DNA of 64,000 nt from an uncultured Planctomycetota bacterium. Its GTDB lineage: Bacteria > Planctomycetota > Phycisphaerae > Sedimentisphaerales > UBA12454. The position numbers were made by a program, and so were the translations under genes. Under the pieces are notes generated by a model, which saw only the letters and a list, made by a program, of their open reading frames with translations, was not told the origin of the DNA and did not search any database. The DNA lies in NCBI GenBank assembly GCA_903847315.1, contig CAINDG010000038.1, positions 1-64,000 of the forward strand, read 5' to 3'. Numbering within the stretch: the stretch's first letter is position 1; each line of letters starts with the position of its first letter. Positions 39,755 to 50,028 of this stretch are shown piece after piece.

Positions 39755-42397
39755 ATGGAAGAAAACAAAGAATTATACAATTTTAACGAAATAGAGAAAA
39801 AGTGGCAAAATTTTTGGGAAACCAATAAGACTTTTGCCGCCAAAGACTATGACAAAAGCAAGCCCAAGTACTACGTGCTTGATATGTTCCCATATCCATC
39901 GGCTCAAGGCCTGCACGTCGGACATCCGGAAGGTTATACCGCAAGCGATATCGTCGCCCGCTATAAAAGAATGAAAGGCTTTAACGTCCTGCATCCAATC
40001 GGGTGGGACGCCTTCGGTCTGCCCGCGGAACAATACGCCGTCAAGACCGGCACACATCCTGCCATAACCACACAGCAGAATATCGAAAATATGCGTAGAC
40101 AAATAAAAGCCCTCGGTTTTTCCTATGACTGGGACAGGCAGGTCGATACAACAGACCCGAAATATTACAAATGGACGCAGTGGATTTTTCTTAAATTCTT
40201 CAATAGCTACTTCGACCAGACAGAGCAAAAGGCAAGACCAATTTCTGAATTGATTAAGAAGCTCGATGCCGGGAAATTATGCGTTGGCACCGATGGCCAG
40301 GCTGTTGCCGCTAATCTTGTACCTGCGGTTATGGGCGAGCCGGTCGGCACACGCAAATGGTACGAACTGAACAAAGAAGAAAAAGAAGAATTTATAGATG
40401 AACATCGGCTCGCTTACGAAGATGAAGTGCCGGTAAACTGGTGTCCTGAACTCGGAACGGTTCTTGCGAATGAAGAAGTTATCGGCGGAATAAGCGAACG
40501 CGGAGGATATCCGGTAATACGAAAACCGATGCGGCAATGGATGCTGCGAATTACAAAATACGCCGACAGGCTGCAGGACGATTTGAAATTCGTCGATTGG
40601 CCTCCGTCGATAAAGAAATTACAAACCGACTGGATTGGCAAAAGCATCGGCGCAGAAGTCGATTTTAAGGTCGATGGTTTCGATGAAACAATTACCGTCT
40701 TTACCACCCGCCCGGATACGCTTTTCGGTGCAACATATATGGTTCTTTCACCGGAACATCCGATTGTCGATGAAATCGCAACGGGCGGTCAGATAAAAGC
40801 CGTCGAAGAATATAAGAAAGCTGCTCAAAGCAAAAGCGACCTCGACAGGACAGACCTGGCAAAAGAGAAAACAGGTGTCTTTACCGGTGCTTATGCAATC
40901 AATCCGGTCAATGAGACAAAAATTCCAATCTGGATTAGTGATTATGTGCTGATAAGCTACGGCACAGGCGCAATAATGAGCGTTCCCGCTCACGATGATA
41001 GAGATTTCGAATTTGCGAAGAAATTTAACCTGCCGATTATCCCGGTTGTCGAGCCGGAAGATAAAACCCTCGCCCAAAAAGTTGAAAAAGGCGAATATTG
41101 TTTTATCGGCGACGGCATTGCGATAAACAGCGGAAAATTTACCGGCCTGTCAACGGCTGATTTCAAGGAACAAATCACAAACTGGCTCGAAGAAAAAGAT
41201 CTCGGCTCAAAGGCAGTCAATTACAAATTGCGTGACTGGCTGTTTTCGAGGCAGCGATATTGGGGTGAGCCGTTTCCGCTATTGCACTGCGAAGACGGAA
41301 GCACAATCGCAGTTGACGAAAAAGATTTGCCGCTCGTGTTGCCGCAGGTCGATAGTTTCAAACCTACCGGCGACGGTCAGCCGCCGCTGGCGAAGAGCGT
41401 AAACTGGCTCAATGTAAAACTGCCGGACGGCAGGAACGCCAAACGCGAGACAAATACAATGCCGCAGTGGGCGGGAAGCTGCTGGTATTATCTGCGGTAT
41501 CTCGATGCGCAAAATGACAAGGCAGGCTGGGCAAAGGAAAATGAAAAATACTGGATGCCGGTCGATTTATACATCGGCGGAGCCGAGCATGCGGTTCTGC
41601 ATCTGCTTTACTCGCGGTTCTGGCACAAGATGCTTTACGATTTGGGTTATGTAAGTACGCCGGAGCCGTTTACGAAATTAATCAACCAGGGAATGATACT
41701 CGGCGAAGACGGCCAGAAGATGAGCAAATCCAGAGGCAACGTTGTCAATCCCGATAAGGTTATTACAGACTACGGCGCAGATTCGATGAGACTTTATGAG
41801 ATGTTTATGGGGCCGCTGGAAGCTGTTAAGCCCTGGAACACACAAGGAGTTGAAGGTGTTTACAGATTTTTAAATAAAGTCTGGCGCATGGTAATTGACG
41901 AGCCGAACAATATAGCAGATATCGACGCTGACGAGGAAACAGGGCGATTGCTCCATCAAACGATAAAGAAAGTTACGCAGGACATAGATAATTTCCGATT
42001 CAACACAGCAATAAGCCAAATGATGATTTTTATAAATCACATAAACAGACTTGAAACAAAACCGAAAAAGGCAATTGAAGCATTTGTTCTTATATTATCG
42101 CCTTTCGCGCCGCATATCGCAGAGGAGCTTTGGCAAAGATTAGGAAATAAAAATACGCTGGCGCACGAAAATTGGCCGAAGTTCGACGAGAACCTTGCCA
42201 AAGAAAAAGAGATTGAGCTTGCCGTTCAGGTTCTGGGCAAAATAAAGGATAAAATCATCGTCTCTATTGATGCGGACGAAGAAGAAATAAAGCAAAAGGC
42301 TCTGGCAAGCGAAAAAGTTATCTCCGCAATCGCAGGCAAAGAAATAAAAAAGATAATCGTCATAAAATCCCGATTAGTCAATATTGTCATAGGCTGA
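39755..42397 (+). CDS. leuS: Leucyl-tRNA synthetase
   Basis: An 880-residue class I synthetase. The HIGH motif is HVGH within [15 protein letters not shown], the KMSKS motif is [10 protein letters not shown], and the editing domain motif [14 protein letters not shown] with its threonine-rich site is intact. The region around residues 150-225 carries an insertion ([20 protein letters not shown]) and replaces the zinc cysteines by [15 protein letters not shown] and [11 protein letters not shown] have seen this form in planctomycete and Bacteroidetes enzymes. The ATG at 39755 is preferred over an upstream frame that would overlap fmdB. Confidence 0.97.
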   Translation: MEENKELYNFNEIEKKWQNFWETNKTFAAKDYDKSKPKYYVLDMFPYPSAQGLHVGHPEGYTASDIVARYKRMKGFNVLHPIGWDAFGLPAEQYAVKTGTHPAITTQQNIENMRRQIKALGFSYDWDRQVDTTDPKYYKWTQWIFLKFFNSYFDQTEQKARPISELIKKLDAGKLCVGTDGQAVAANLVPAVMGEPVGTRKWYELNKEEKEEFIDEHRLAYEDEVPVNWCPELGTVLANEEVIGGISERGGYPVIRKPMRQWMLRITKYADRLQDDLKFVDWPPSIKKLQTDWIGKSIGAEVDFKVDGFDETITVFTTRPDTLFGATYMVLSPEHPIVDEIATGGQIKAVEEYKKAAQSKSDLDRTDLAKEKTGVFTGAYAINPVNETKIPIWISDYVLISYGTGAIMSVPAHDDRDFEFAKKFNLPIIPVVEPEDKTLAQKVEKGEYCFIGDGIAINSGKFTGLSTADFKEQITNWLEEKDLGSKAVNYKLRDWLFSRQRYWGEPFPLLHCEDGSTIAVDEKDLPLVLPQVDSFKPTGDGQPPLAKSVNWLNVKLPDGRNAKRETNTMPQWAGSCWYYLRYLDAQNDKAGWAKENEKYWMPVDLYIGGAEHAVLHLLYSRFWHKMLYDLGYVSTPEPFTKLINQGMILGEDGQKMSKSRGNVVNPDKVITDYGADSMRLYEMFMGPLEAVKPWNTQGVEGVYRFLNKVWRMVIDEPNNIADIDADEETGRLLHQTIKKVTQDIDNFRFNTAISQMMIFINHINRLETKPKKAIEAFVLILSPFAPHIAEELWQRLGNKNTLAHENWPKFDENLAKEKEIELAVQVLGKIKDKIIVSIDADEEEIKQKALASEKVISAIAGKEIKKIIVIKSRLVNIVIG

Positions 42398-42400
42398 AAT

Positions 42401-42964
42401 ATGTTAGAAATAGAGCTGAAATTAAAAGTAGACAGTCTGCAGCCGATAGCGGAGAAACTCAGACAATTGGGCGCTGAATTTGAGGGCGATTTTATTCAGA
42501 CTGACGCCTATTACGATGATTCGGAGGATTCGCTTGTCAACTCAGACCGCTGCCTGCGGATAAGAAAACACAAAAACCATTTAGGCGAGGCAATCGAGCT
42601 TACCTATAAAGGCGCAAGGGAAAATCATCGTTTCAAGAGCCGACGGGAAATCGGCTTGAAAGTCGAAAAGGCTGAAGAGCTTGCGCAGCTTTTCGTTGAG
42701 CTCGGCTACAAAGAAAGACTCGCTTTCGAGAAAAAGCGAAGCCTTTGGGAATTTAGCGACTGCAAAGTCGCTCTCGATGAATTGCCGCTGCTTGGAAAAT
42801 TCGTGGAAATTGAAGGGCCGAGTGACGACGCGATTGAGCTGGCGCAGAAAGAGCTGGGGCTTGGAAGCCTCAAACACATACCTGAAAGTTATGCGCATCT
42901 TATGGAAGAGGCAATCGCCAAAAACGGCATAAAGAAAAGAAAAATATCATTCGGTTCAAAATAA
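42401..42964 (+). CDS. CYTH domain protein (class IV adenylate cyclase-like)
   Basis: A 187-residue CYTH-fold protein. The ExExK signature is EIELKLKV at residues 3-10, followed by the basic strands CLRIRKHKN, AIELTYKG and RFKSRREIGL, then FVEIEGPSDD. This tunnel fold binds triphosphates; members include CyaB adenylate cyclase and thiamine triphosphatase, and sequence alone does not separate them. The stop overlaps the start of the lipid kinase gene by one base, so the two are coupled. Starts 3 nt after leuS. Confidence 0.85.
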   Translation: MLEIELKLKVDSLQPIAEKLRQLGAEFEGDFIQTDAYYDDSEDSLVNSDRCLRIRKHKNHLGEAIELTYKGARENHRFKSRREIGLKVEKAEELAQLFVELGYKERLAFEKKRSLWEFSDCKVALDELPLLGKFVEIEGPSDDAIELAQKELGLGSLKHIPESYAHLMEEAIAKNGIKKRKISFGSK

Positions 42965-43905
42965 TGAAACCAGAGAACGGTTATATATCCCTTATAATAA
43001 ACACCAGAGCAGGGGCAAACTGCAATAAGCTGACGGCTAAAAAATTTATCGAATACCTGCAGCAGAAAAACTTCAAAACGAAAATCGACCATACAGAATC
43101 CCTTATTCATGCCCGTGAACTTGCCGCAGATGCGGCTGTCAAGTATGACTGTTCAATGGTCGTCGTTGCCGGCGGCGACGGCACGATAAGAGAAGTCGTT
43201 CACGGTCTCGAAGGCAGCGACAAGCCGCTGATGATTCTTCCGTGCGGCACTGAAAATCTTCTGGCCAACGAGCTCGGCTGCGAAACATCATTTAAGAATA
43301 TAATAAACGTTTTTGAATCGGGCATCGTACGGCCGCTGGATTTGTGCAAGGCAAACGACAGATTTTTTACTTCAGTCGGCGGCATAGGCTTTGACGGCGA
43401 GGTCGTAAGACTCGTTGACGCGCAAAGACAGGGTAATATTACTCACCTTCATTATTTTTGGCCTATATGGCATACTTTTTGGGGCTATGATTTTCCGAAA
43501 GTAAGCGTTGAGGTAGAGGATAAACTTATTTTTTCAGACCGCGGCATTGTTATTTTCGGCAACATTTCCAGATACGCGCTCGGTTTGCCCATACTGCAGT
43601 CGGCAAATTTCGGCGACGGCCTGCTTGATGTATGTATATACAAATGTTCCGGCAAATTTTCTCTTTTATATCATTCCTTTATGACAACATTAAAAAGTCA
43701 TCGCAGAAGCAAAAATGTCATTTACAAACAGTGTAAAAAAATCAAAATATATTCCGAAAGTCCGATGAGTACCGAGCTTGACGGCGACCCGGGACCGCAA
43801 CTGCCGCTTGAAGTTACTATTATTCCGCAGGCTGTCAAAATTCTTGTGCCATCGCAGGCCAAACCTGTCGGGATGAGAAGAAGAATATTTAGAATTTTTG
43901 AATGA
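42964..43905 (+). CDS. Diacylglycerol kinase catalytic-domain lipid kinase (YegS/BmrU type)
   Basis: A 313-residue soluble lipid kinase. The nucleotide motif is VVVAGGDGTIREVVHGL with PCGTENLLANELG next, then GGIGFDGEVVRLV and the C-terminal STELDGDPGPQLPLEVTIIP. These match the diacylglycerol/sphingosine kinase catalytic fold. The lipid substrate cannot be told from sequence; recycling diacylglycerol to phosphatidate is the default expectation. kdsA follows after 15 nt, so the cluster has an envelope flavour. Confidence 0.88.
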   Translation: MKPENGYISLIINTRAGANCNKLTAKKFIEYLQQKNFKTKIDHTESLIHARELAADAAVKYDCSMVVVAGGDGTIREVVHGLEGSDKPLMILPCGTENLLANELGCETSFKNIINVFESGIVRPLDLCKANDRFFTSVGGIGFDGEVVRLVDAQRQGNITHLHYFWPIWHTFWGYDFPKVSVEVEDKLIFSDRGIVIFGNISRYALGLPILQSANFGDGLLDVCIYKCSGKFSLLYHSFMTTLKSHRRSKNVIYKQCKKIKIYSESPMSTELDGDPGPQLPLEVTIIPQAVKILVPSQAKPVGMRRRIFRIFE

Positions 43906-43920
43906 GGTTGAGAATATAAT

Positions 43921-44733
43921 ATGTTCAAAATAGGAAACGTAAAAATAGAACCTGACGGCGGATTATTCGTCATAGCCGGCCCCTGCGTAATTGAAACAGA
44001 AGAGATTTGTCTGAATATCGCTTCGCGGCTGGCTGAAATCAGTAAAAAAACGAGTATCCCGATAATTTTCAAAGCGAGTTTCGACAAGGCCAACCGCAGC
44101 AGCCTCGAAAGTTTCCGCGGGCCCGGTCTGGAAAAGGGACTAGCGATTCTGGCGAAGGTAAAACAAAAAACCTCGCTTGCCATACTGACCGATGTTCATG
44201 AAATTCAGCAGGTATCGGCAGCGGCACAGGTCGTTGACTGCCTTCAGGTGCCGGCATTTTTGTGCAGGCAAACAGATTTACTTCTGGCCTGCGGCAAGAC
44301 GGGCAAACCTGTCAATGTCAAAAAGGGTCAGTTTATGTCTCCCGAGGAGATGAAAAACGCAGTAGAAAAAATCCGGTCAACGGGCAATGAAAAAATACTG
44401 CTGACTGAACGCGGCACATTTTTCGGATATAACCATCTTGTCAACGATATGACGGCAATATTCGCTATGAAAAAACTCGGCTGTCCGGTTGTCTTTGACG
44501 CTACTCACAGCACACAGCAGCCGGGTGGTTTGGGCAGCAGTTCGGCAGGCACAAGAGAAATGTCGCCGATTTTGGCCAAGGCCGCTGTCGCGGCAGGAGC
44601 TGACGGTCTGTTTCTCGAAGTCCATACCGACCCCAAAAACGCAAAATCCGATGCGACAACGGTTATGCCAATCGAATGGGTAGAAAATTTATTAAATATC
44701 TGCCAAAAAATATATAAAACTATCAGGAATTAA
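43921..44733 (+). CDS. kdsA: 3-deoxy-8-phosphooctulonate synthase (KDO-8-P synthase)
   Basis: A 270-residue TIM-barrel enzyme condensing PEP and arabinose-5-phosphate for the LPS core sugar KDO. Motifs: FVIAGPCVIETEE, IIFKASFDKANRSS, LTDVHEIQQVSAAAQVVDCL, VPAFLCRQTDLL, NVKKGQFMSPEEM and FDATHSTQQPGG. The Cys in AGPC marks the metal-dependent class; the metal-independent E. coli type has Asn there. Its presence supports an LPS-bearing outer membrane. Other KDO genes are not in the window. Confidence 0.95.
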   Translation: MFKIGNVKIEPDGGLFVIAGPCVIETEEICLNIASRLAEISKKTSIPIIFKASFDKANRSSLESFRGPGLEKGLAILAKVKQKTSLAILTDVHEIQQVSAAAQVVDCLQVPAFLCRQTDLLLACGKTGKPVNVKKGQFMSPEEMKNAVEKIRSTGNEKILLTERGTFFGYNHLVNDMTAIFAMKKLGCPVVFDATHSTQQPGGLGSSSAGTREMSPILAKAAVAAGADGLFLEVHTDPKNAKSDATTVMPIEWVENLLNICQKIYKTIRN

Positions 44734-44989
44734 GGATAATCACAGTCTTTAATTGCTTTTTAGGCCTTAATAATACTGATACCACCTGTAGTGCTAAACA
44801 GCCTTTCCACCATCCCACCACTTGGGTATGCCGACCATAGCAAAAGTTAGCTAACTGCCTTTCTATAAAAGCACTTATTTAAAATCTTTTGCCTGTCTGT
44901 CTAAAGTAAATATTTGTTAATGGCCGATAACTTCTATATGCCGACTCCGTGGTAAAGGAGTGAATTAGGGAAAGTTAAAAAATTTGGTT

Positions 44990-45307
44990 ATGGGTCCGGT
45001 AAATCAGGCCGATAACTACGAGGCAGTAATGTTAGAAATTACGGGTAGAAAATTGCAACGAAACTTAAGACAGCTTGTTCTCAATAAAGGCGCCGAAAAA
45101 TACATATTCCGGTATGAAGCGGGCAGCGAAGATCTCCTGCTCGACGCCTTTGTCGCTCAGGCCAGAAACGGCCGAACCGGTTTTGACTGGTTCGACGCGG
45201 CGGTTCTGAGTTTCAAGCTGACCCAGTCGCTGATAAATGAAGCGGACAGACTCCTGAACGAACAGGCTCCGCAAATGACAGAACATTTTGAAAAACAGGA
45301 TTACTAA
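44990..45307 (+). CDS. Small hypothetical protein, 105 aa
   Basis: I do not recognise it. It is soluble, charged and largely helical: AVMLEITGRKLQRNLRQLVL, KGAEKYIFRYEAGSEDLLLD and FKLTQSLINEADRLLNEQAP. A TTG two codons upstream (44984) is an alternative start; AGGGAAAG lies 10-16 nt before them, so spacing is poor for both. The Xer gene starts 34 nt downstream and the two may be cotranscribed. The preceding 250-base gap (44734-44983) contains the palindrome GTTAGCTAAC near 44846 and an ACTCC/GGAGT hairpin near 44944-44961, but no identified promoter. Confidence 0.7.
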   Translation: MGPVNQADNYEAVMLEITGRKLQRNLRQLVLNKGAEKYIFRYEAGSEDLLLDAFVAQARNGRTGFDWFDAAVLSFKLTQSLINEADRLLNEQAPQMTEHFEKQDY

Positions 45308-45341
45308 CATCCTCGCTATTGAGGTGATTTGGAGATAAAAA

Positions 45342-46334
45342 ATGGAAAACTGTGCGGTAATACATGAGTTTCTAGACTATTTGAAATTCGAAAAACACTT
45401 TTCCGAACACACGGCCAAGTGCTACAACGCAGACCTTGAACAGTTCTGCCAGTATCTGACCGGCGGTCAGGCTCCTCAGCAGGACTGGTCGCATACGGAA
45501 CAAGGCGGCGTTGCGACGCAGACCCAGACGAAAGTCGAACAGTTTCTTCTGTCTCTGACCACTGATAACGTCAGGGCATATATGGTTGTTCTGAACGACA
45601 AGCAATATTCCAAATCCACGATAGCGAGGAAGCTGGCAACTCTGAGAAGTTTTTATAAATTCCTTGTAAAAAGAGGACATCTCACTAATAACCCGGTTAC
45701 AGCGGTCAGAACGCCTAAGCAGGATAAGAAGCTGCCGAAATTTCTTGAATATGACCAGGTCAAGAAGCTTCTTGAGACCCCGCCGGCCGACAACTGGCTG
45801 GGAGCGAGAGACCGCGCAATTATGGAAACCCTCTATGGCACGGGCGTAAGGGTAAGCGAACTGGTCGCCCTGAATCTGGAAGATGTGGACTTCCTCGGCG
45901 AAGTGCTGCACGTAAGAGGCAAGGGCAAAAAGGAAAGAATAACGCCAATCGGCTCATCGGCGTTGCAGTCGATACAGCATTATATGGAATTCCGCAATAG
46001 ACGAGCACAGAGCAACGGCAATTTCGACTCGAAGGTGCTGTTTGTCAATAAGCACGGCAAAAGACTGAGCACAAGAAGCGTTCGCAGGAAAATGGATAAA
46101 TATTTGAAGATGGCAGGCCTTGACCCGACAATCAGCCCGCATACGTTAAGACACAGTTTTGCAACTCATCTGCTCAATAACGGCGCTGATTTGCGGAGCG
46201 TTCAGGAACTTTTAGGCCATCAGTCGCTGTCAACAACTCAGATTTATACTCACCTTACAACGAAAAAGCTTAAAGAAGTTTACGACGGCGCCCATCCGCG
46301 TGATGAACAGGTGGATAAAGCCAATAACAGCTAA
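45342..46334 (+). CDS. xerC: Xer-type tyrosine recombinase
   Basis: A 330-residue integrase-fold recombinase. All catalytic residues are present: Arg170 (YGTGVRVSEL), Lys194 (RGKGKKERI), His267 and Arg270 (SPHTLRHSFATH), His293 (LLGHQSLSTTQ) and Tyr302 (IYTH). The N-terminal SAM-like domain starts HEFLDYLKFEKHFSEHTAKC and carries a 25-30 residue Gln/Thr-rich insert (about 41-68) absent from E. coli XerC/D. Chromosome dimer resolution is the likely role; whether it is XerC or XerD is not decidable here. GGAG precedes the ATG and a terminator follows. No mobile-element cargo surrounds it. Confidence 0.88.
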   Translation: MENCAVIHEFLDYLKFEKHFSEHTAKCYNADLEQFCQYLTGGQAPQQDWSHTEQGGVATQTQTKVEQFLLSLTTDNVRAYMVVLNDKQYSKSTIARKLATLRSFYKFLVKRGHLTNNPVTAVRTPKQDKKLPKFLEYDQVKKLLETPPADNWLGARDRAIMETLYGTGVRVSELVALNLEDVDFLGEVLHVRGKGKKERITPIGSSALQSIQHYMEFRNRRAQSNGNFDSKVLFVNKHGKRLSTRSVRRKMDKYLKMAGLDPTISPHTLRHSFATHLLNNGADLRSVQELLGHQSLSTTQIYTHLTTKKLKEVYDGAHPRDEQVDKANNS

Positions 46335-46340
46335 GTTAAC

Positions 46341-46370
46341 AAAAAACCCGCTTTTAAAAGCGGGTTTTTT
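46341..46370. terminator. Bidirectional intrinsic terminator
   Basis: Perfect 30-bp palindrome with AAAAAACCCGC / GCGGGTTTTTT around TTTTAAAA. It lies between the convergent xer and sugar-epimerase genes. Confidence 0.92.
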
Positions 46371-46394
46371 TATGCGCTCTTCCCGAAGGAAAGT

Positions 46395-48350
46395 TTAATT
46401 TTTATTATTAACTTTGTCGCCGATGTATTCCGGAACAAGCTGTTTGATAGCGGAAACGATTTGCTTATAATCCTGTTTATCGGCTATTGAAACAAGGTTA
46501 TTAATTTTCTCGTAAAGAACTTCTCTGCTTAGAGGAGTATTTTTCTGCCAGACTCCTATTTTGGAATGTCTCGTCGGCATCATATCCTCGCCTTCTACCG
46601 ACAACTCTTCAAAAAGTTTTTCGCCGGGCCGCACACCTGTAAAGACAATTTCTATATCCTCGCCGGGCCGAAAACCGCTAAGCGTTATAAGTTCCTTGGC
46701 AAGGTCAACGATTTTCACCGGCTCACCCATATCGAGCACAAAAATTTCGCCGCCTTTTCCCATCGCGGCAGCCTGCAGAACAAGCTGAGAGGCTTCCGGT
46801 ATCGTCATAAAATATCTTCTCATTTCCGGATGCGTTACGGTGACAGGTCCGCCGGCGGCAATCTGATTTTTGAATATCGGCACTACCGAGCCGTTTGAGC
46901 CAAGCACATTGCCAAACCTGACGGTTACAAAAAGTGTCTCGCTGGTCCTGTCGAGATCCTGAGTATACATCTCAGCGATGCGTTTGGACGAACCCATAAT
47001 GCTTGTCGGGTTTACGGCCTTGTCGGTACTTATCATCACAAAGCTGTTCGCTCCGTATTTATCAGATGCATCAGCAACTGTTTTTGTTCCAATGATATTA
47101 TTTTTAATAGCCTCGCCCGAATTAAGCTCCATCAGCGGCACATGCTTATGAGCGGCGGCATGAATAACAACCTGCGGCTTAAAACGATCAAAAATTTGTT
47201 CGACCCGCTTTTTGTCAGTGATGTCGCAGATAAGCAATTCCATCGCAACCTGCGGGAAACTTGCGCGAAGCTCTCTCTCGATAAAAAATAACGCATTTTC
47301 CGCCTGCTCAACCAGCAGTAGTAATTTCGGGCCGAAAAGACAAACCTGCCTGCACATTTCCGAACCGATTGAGCCGCCGGCTCCTGTAACAAGTATTACC
47401 TTGTTCTTAAGGAACTGTTCAACAATATCAAGATCGAGATGAACAGCTTCGCGGCCCAGCAGGTCGTTGATGTCCACGTTTCTAATCTGCGAAACCCTGT
47501 ACCTGCCGCTTGCGATATCGGCAACAGACGGAACGGTTCTGAACCGGATTTTAGTGCCTTCGCAAATCTGCACTACCTTTCGCAGCTGCTTTGCGGAGGC
47601 ACTCGGCATCGCTATGGCGATTTCTTCAATACTTTTTTCAGCACAGATTTTAGGCAGTTCATCTACCCTGCCGAGAACGGGAATACCGTGAATATTGACA
47701 CCATGTTTTGCGGGGTCATCGTCGATAAAGCCAATAACATCGTACTGTTCTATGGGCATACGATGCAGTTCGCGAAGCAGTGCTTCGCCGGCATTTCCAG
47801 CGCCTATAATGAGAAATTTTTTCAGTTTACCGGCCTGTTCGGTATGAAACTCTTCATGATAGAGTCTGACCGCCATTCGCAATCCGCCGAGAATAACAAT
47901 TGTCGCAAACATATCGAGGATGAAAATTGCCTGACTGAAAGTGGTGAAATCTCGCAAATATATTCGCAACGGCTCGGCAGACAGAAGCAGAAACCATAAA
48001 ATAACCAGAATCAGCGTACTGACAAGAGAAGCTTTGACTATCGCCAGCAGGTCGGAAATGCTTACGAATCGCCACCAGCCCTGATATTGTCTAAAGTAAT
48101 AAAAAACCAGAAGTTTGATTACTATGAAACACAATAAAAGTTTGGGATACTGCTGACTAAGCCAATCATTGCTTAACTGCATATTGTTGACAAGCAGAAA
48201 AGCCATCATCAGACTTACGGCAAAAACCACGATATGGGCAAGTATTATTATCTGCTTGCGAAATCGCAGTATTCCCGAAAGCGGTATTTCCACAGAGTCT
48301 TCTTTTTGGAGTTCTTGTGAAGTTTGCGTATTATAATTTTTTTCGGCCAT
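46395..48350 (-). CDS. Membrane-bound nucleotide-sugar 4,6-dehydratase/epimerase (CapD/WbpM/PglF type)
   Basis: A 651-residue enzyme. Four to five N-terminal membrane helices (about 30-165) are followed by a CoA-binding-like Rossmann domain (IIGAGNAGEALLRELHRM) and the extended SDR domain (VTGAGGSIGSEMCRQV). The catalytic segment is MISTDKAVNPTSIMGSSKR, with Asp-Lys in place of the usual Tyr as in FlaA1/WbpM-like UDP-GlcNAc 4,6-dehydratases; VRFGNVLGSNGSVVPIF is typical. It acts on UDP-sugars at the inner membrane for O-antigen, capsule or glycoprotein sugars. The ATG at 48350 follows AGGA. No glycosyltransferase cluster is next to it. Confidence 0.9.
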   Translation of the reverse strand: MAEKNYNTQTSQELQKEDSVEIPLSGILRFRKQIIILAHIVVFAVSLMMAFLLVNNMQLSNDWLSQQYPKLLLCFIVIKLLVFYYFRQYQGWWRFVSISDLLAIVKASLVSTLILVILWFLLLSAEPLRIYLRDFTTFSQAIFILDMFATIVILGGLRMAVRLYHEEFHTEQAGKLKKFLIIGAGNAGEALLRELHRMPIEQYDVIGFIDDDPAKHGVNIHGIPVLGRVDELPKICAEKSIEEIAIAMPSASAKQLRKVVQICEGTKIRFRTVPSVADIASGRYRVSQIRNVDINDLLGREAVHLDLDIVEQFLKNKVILVTGAGGSIGSEMCRQVCLFGPKLLLLVEQAENALFFIERELRASFPQVAMELLICDITDKKRVEQIFDRFKPQVVIHAAAHKHVPLMELNSGEAIKNNIIGTKTVADASDKYGANSFVMISTDKAVNPTSIMGSSKRIAEMYTQDLDRTSETLFVTVRFGNVLGSNGSVVPIFKNQIAAGGPVTVTHPEMRRYFMTIPEASQLVLQAAAMGKGGEIFVLDMGEPVKIVDLAKELITLSGFRPGEDIEIVFTGVRPGEKLFEELSVEGEDMMPTRHSKIGVWQKNTPLSREVLYEKINNLVSIADKQDYKQIVSAIKQLVPEYIGDKVNNKN

Positions 48351-48387
48351 AGTCCTACTTACCAATTTCGGTTAAAAATCACCCTGT

Positions 48388-49731
48388 CTACTGAGAGCCT
48401 TTAGCTTGAGCCGTCTGGGCGGATTGTTCGGTATTTTCCGGTCCGGTTATCTGTTCGGCTTCAATGAAAACTTTATCAAGAGGAGTACTGTCCACCTTAT
48501 TTCTCAGCAGGCAATACATAACTGTCCCGGCAGAGAAATATAAACTGACGGCAAAGGAAATTACCAGCCCTGAAATAATAAGCACCATAAGATAAACTAC
48601 GAACGCTGCGACATATTCCGTTGGATTTTTTGAGACATCAAGCCCATTGCCTAAAAAATTGAAAAATTCCGGTCTGGGCCAGATTACCATTAGCTTGTCG
48701 AACTGCTCTGCCCTGCTGCTGTGTGTAAAAATACCCAACTGGAGGAACCACCTGCTTATACTCAGCAGGACAAATGCAAAAAACCTTATAAATAAATAAC
48801 TGATTGAACCGTAAACAGCAGTCAGAAGGGTATAAAATCCAAGCCGCCAGGGTCTTGAATAAACATAATTGAACGACCTGCATACAGCGTCGAAGGTATC
48901 TGAATTTTCATACGCAATTGCACCAAACATAAGATTGACGCCAGCCGCGGCCCATATAATCGTAAAGGCCATCAGCAGGCCCGCAAAAAGAACGACTATG
49001 AAACACAGGGCCAGAATAAGCTCCCCAACCCATGGGATGTTTGTTATCAGGCCGAGCCCAAAGACAATTACCAATCCCAAAAGAGCAACCAGTATCACCG
49101 GAGCCATCGGAGCGAAGAAAAGCGAAAGAAACTTTTTCAGGGCAAATCGTATGCACGGACTCATGCCCGGCTTTTCATCTTTTGAGAAGTGCAGTGCCGC
49201 TCCTCTGCATATTGCGCCGCCGGCTATGGAAAATACCAAAAGCGAAAACAGGAGAAAAATAATACCATAAATTGCATGATATTTCAGCAGCCATACGCAG
49301 GCCAGGACGCAACTGGCAATAGCCCCTGTTACAATATCGAATCTCAACTGCAGAAGCGAAACAACGGCTTCATTGAAATTCGCAACACAGAAACTCGAGA
49401 AGACCTTAAAAACGCCCAGTCCTTCGGTTCTGCCTTTGTACATCCCAATAAAATCTTTCGTTCTGGCGGGGCTGCTGACAAAACAATGCAGCTCCGTAGG
49501 CCATGTTACAGAACCTGTTAATGCAGTAGTGCTGAGATCGCGTGCGGTAAGTTTCCCGGAAACAACCACTGTTTTGCTGAAATCCATCAGCCAGCCCATA
49601 ATAAAAATCAAACTCAGGGCGAAAAAAGCGGTCAAAAGCCTGCTGGGCTGAACAGATATTTTGAACAGCTTAAAAATGTTCAGGAAAAGAAGATTTCCAA
49701 AATATTGATTTATATCTTTTTGCTCTGCCAT
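48388..49731 (-). CDS. Polytopic membrane protein of unknown function
   Basis: A 447-residue integral membrane protein with about six to eight hydrophobic segments, including LLTAFFALSLIFIMGW, GIIFLLFSLLVFSIAGGAI, FAPMAPVILVALLGLVIVFG and VVYLMVLIISGLVISFAVSL. A soluble loop follows the first helix (residues about 50-110). The short C-terminal tail is rich in Thr/Gln. There is no recognisable transporter or enzyme motif. The preserved layout, with RFALKKFLSLFFAP and YENSDTFDAVCRSFNYVYSR, is that of a conserved planctomycete membrane family, an impression only. It lies 37 nt upstream of the sugar dehydratase and may be cotranscribed. Confidence 0.75.
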   Translation of the reverse strand: MAEQKDINQYFGNLLFLNIFKLFKISVQPSRLLTAFFALSLIFIMGWLMDFSKTVVVSGKLTARDLSTTALTGSVTWPTELHCFVSSPARTKDFIGMYKGRTEGLGVFKVFSSFCVANFNEAVVSLLQLRFDIVTGAIASCVLACVWLLKYHAIYGIIFLLFSLLVFSIAGGAICRGAALHFSKDEKPGMSPCIRFALKKFLSLFFAPMAPVILVALLGLVIVFGLGLITNIPWVGELILALCFIVVLFAGLLMAFTIIWAAAGVNLMFGAIAYENSDTFDAVCRSFNYVYSRPWRLGFYTLLTAVYGSISYLFIRFFAFVLLSISRWFLQLGIFTHSSRAEQFDKLMVIWPRPEFFNFLGNGLDVSKNPTEYVAAFVVYLMVLIISGLVISFAVSLYFSAGTVMYCLLRNKVDSTPLDKVFIEAEQITGPENTEQSAQTAQAKGSQ

Positions 49732-49801
49732 TGCATAGTTCTTTCAAAAATCCGGACAGACCTGGAATTTTAGCAAGTTTTATATGTTATCACCCTTTAA
49801 G

Positions 49802-50026
49802 TTATTGTTCCAGCATATTTTCCGAGCTGTTTTCATCGTTATTTTTCTGCCGCTGAATGGGCGAAGAGATAGTATATTCACTCTCAAACCACCGGCCAAG
49901 GTCGATAAGTTTGCATCTTTCCGAGCAGAACGGAAAAAAACCTGCGGCCTGGGCGGTTTTAGGAGATTTTAAGACCGCTTTTTTGCAAATTGGACATTGT
50001 CTTTTTTTCACGATTGAATATTGCAA
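49802..50026 (-). CDS. yacG: YacG-like zinc-binding DNA gyrase inhibitor
   Basis: A 74-residue zinc-ribbon protein. The four cysteines are in CPICKK and FPFCSERCKLIDLGRWFE, the hallmark of YacG, which in E. coli binds GyrB and inhibits gyrase. A Gln/Asn-rich tail follows. The start is uncertain: TTG at 50026, 3 nt after the ZIP gene stop, or GTG at 50011 (KKRQCPIC). Either implies translation coupled to the ZIP transporter gene. Confidence 0.85.
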   Translation of the reverse strand: MQYSIVKKRQCPICKKAVLKSPKTAQAAGFFPFCSERCKLIDLGRWFESEYTISSPIQRQKNNDENSSENMLEQ

Positions 50027-50028
50027 CT

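Noticed and set aside
44734-44983. Gap after kdsA considered as a riboswitch or tRNA
   Set aside because: No cloverleaf or known aptamer core could be drawn; only a 10-bp palindrome and a short hairpin are visible.
45342-46334. Tyrosine recombinase as an integrase of a mobile island
   Set aside because: It has Xer-type length and motifs, ordinary composition, no attachment-site repeats and housekeeping neighbours.
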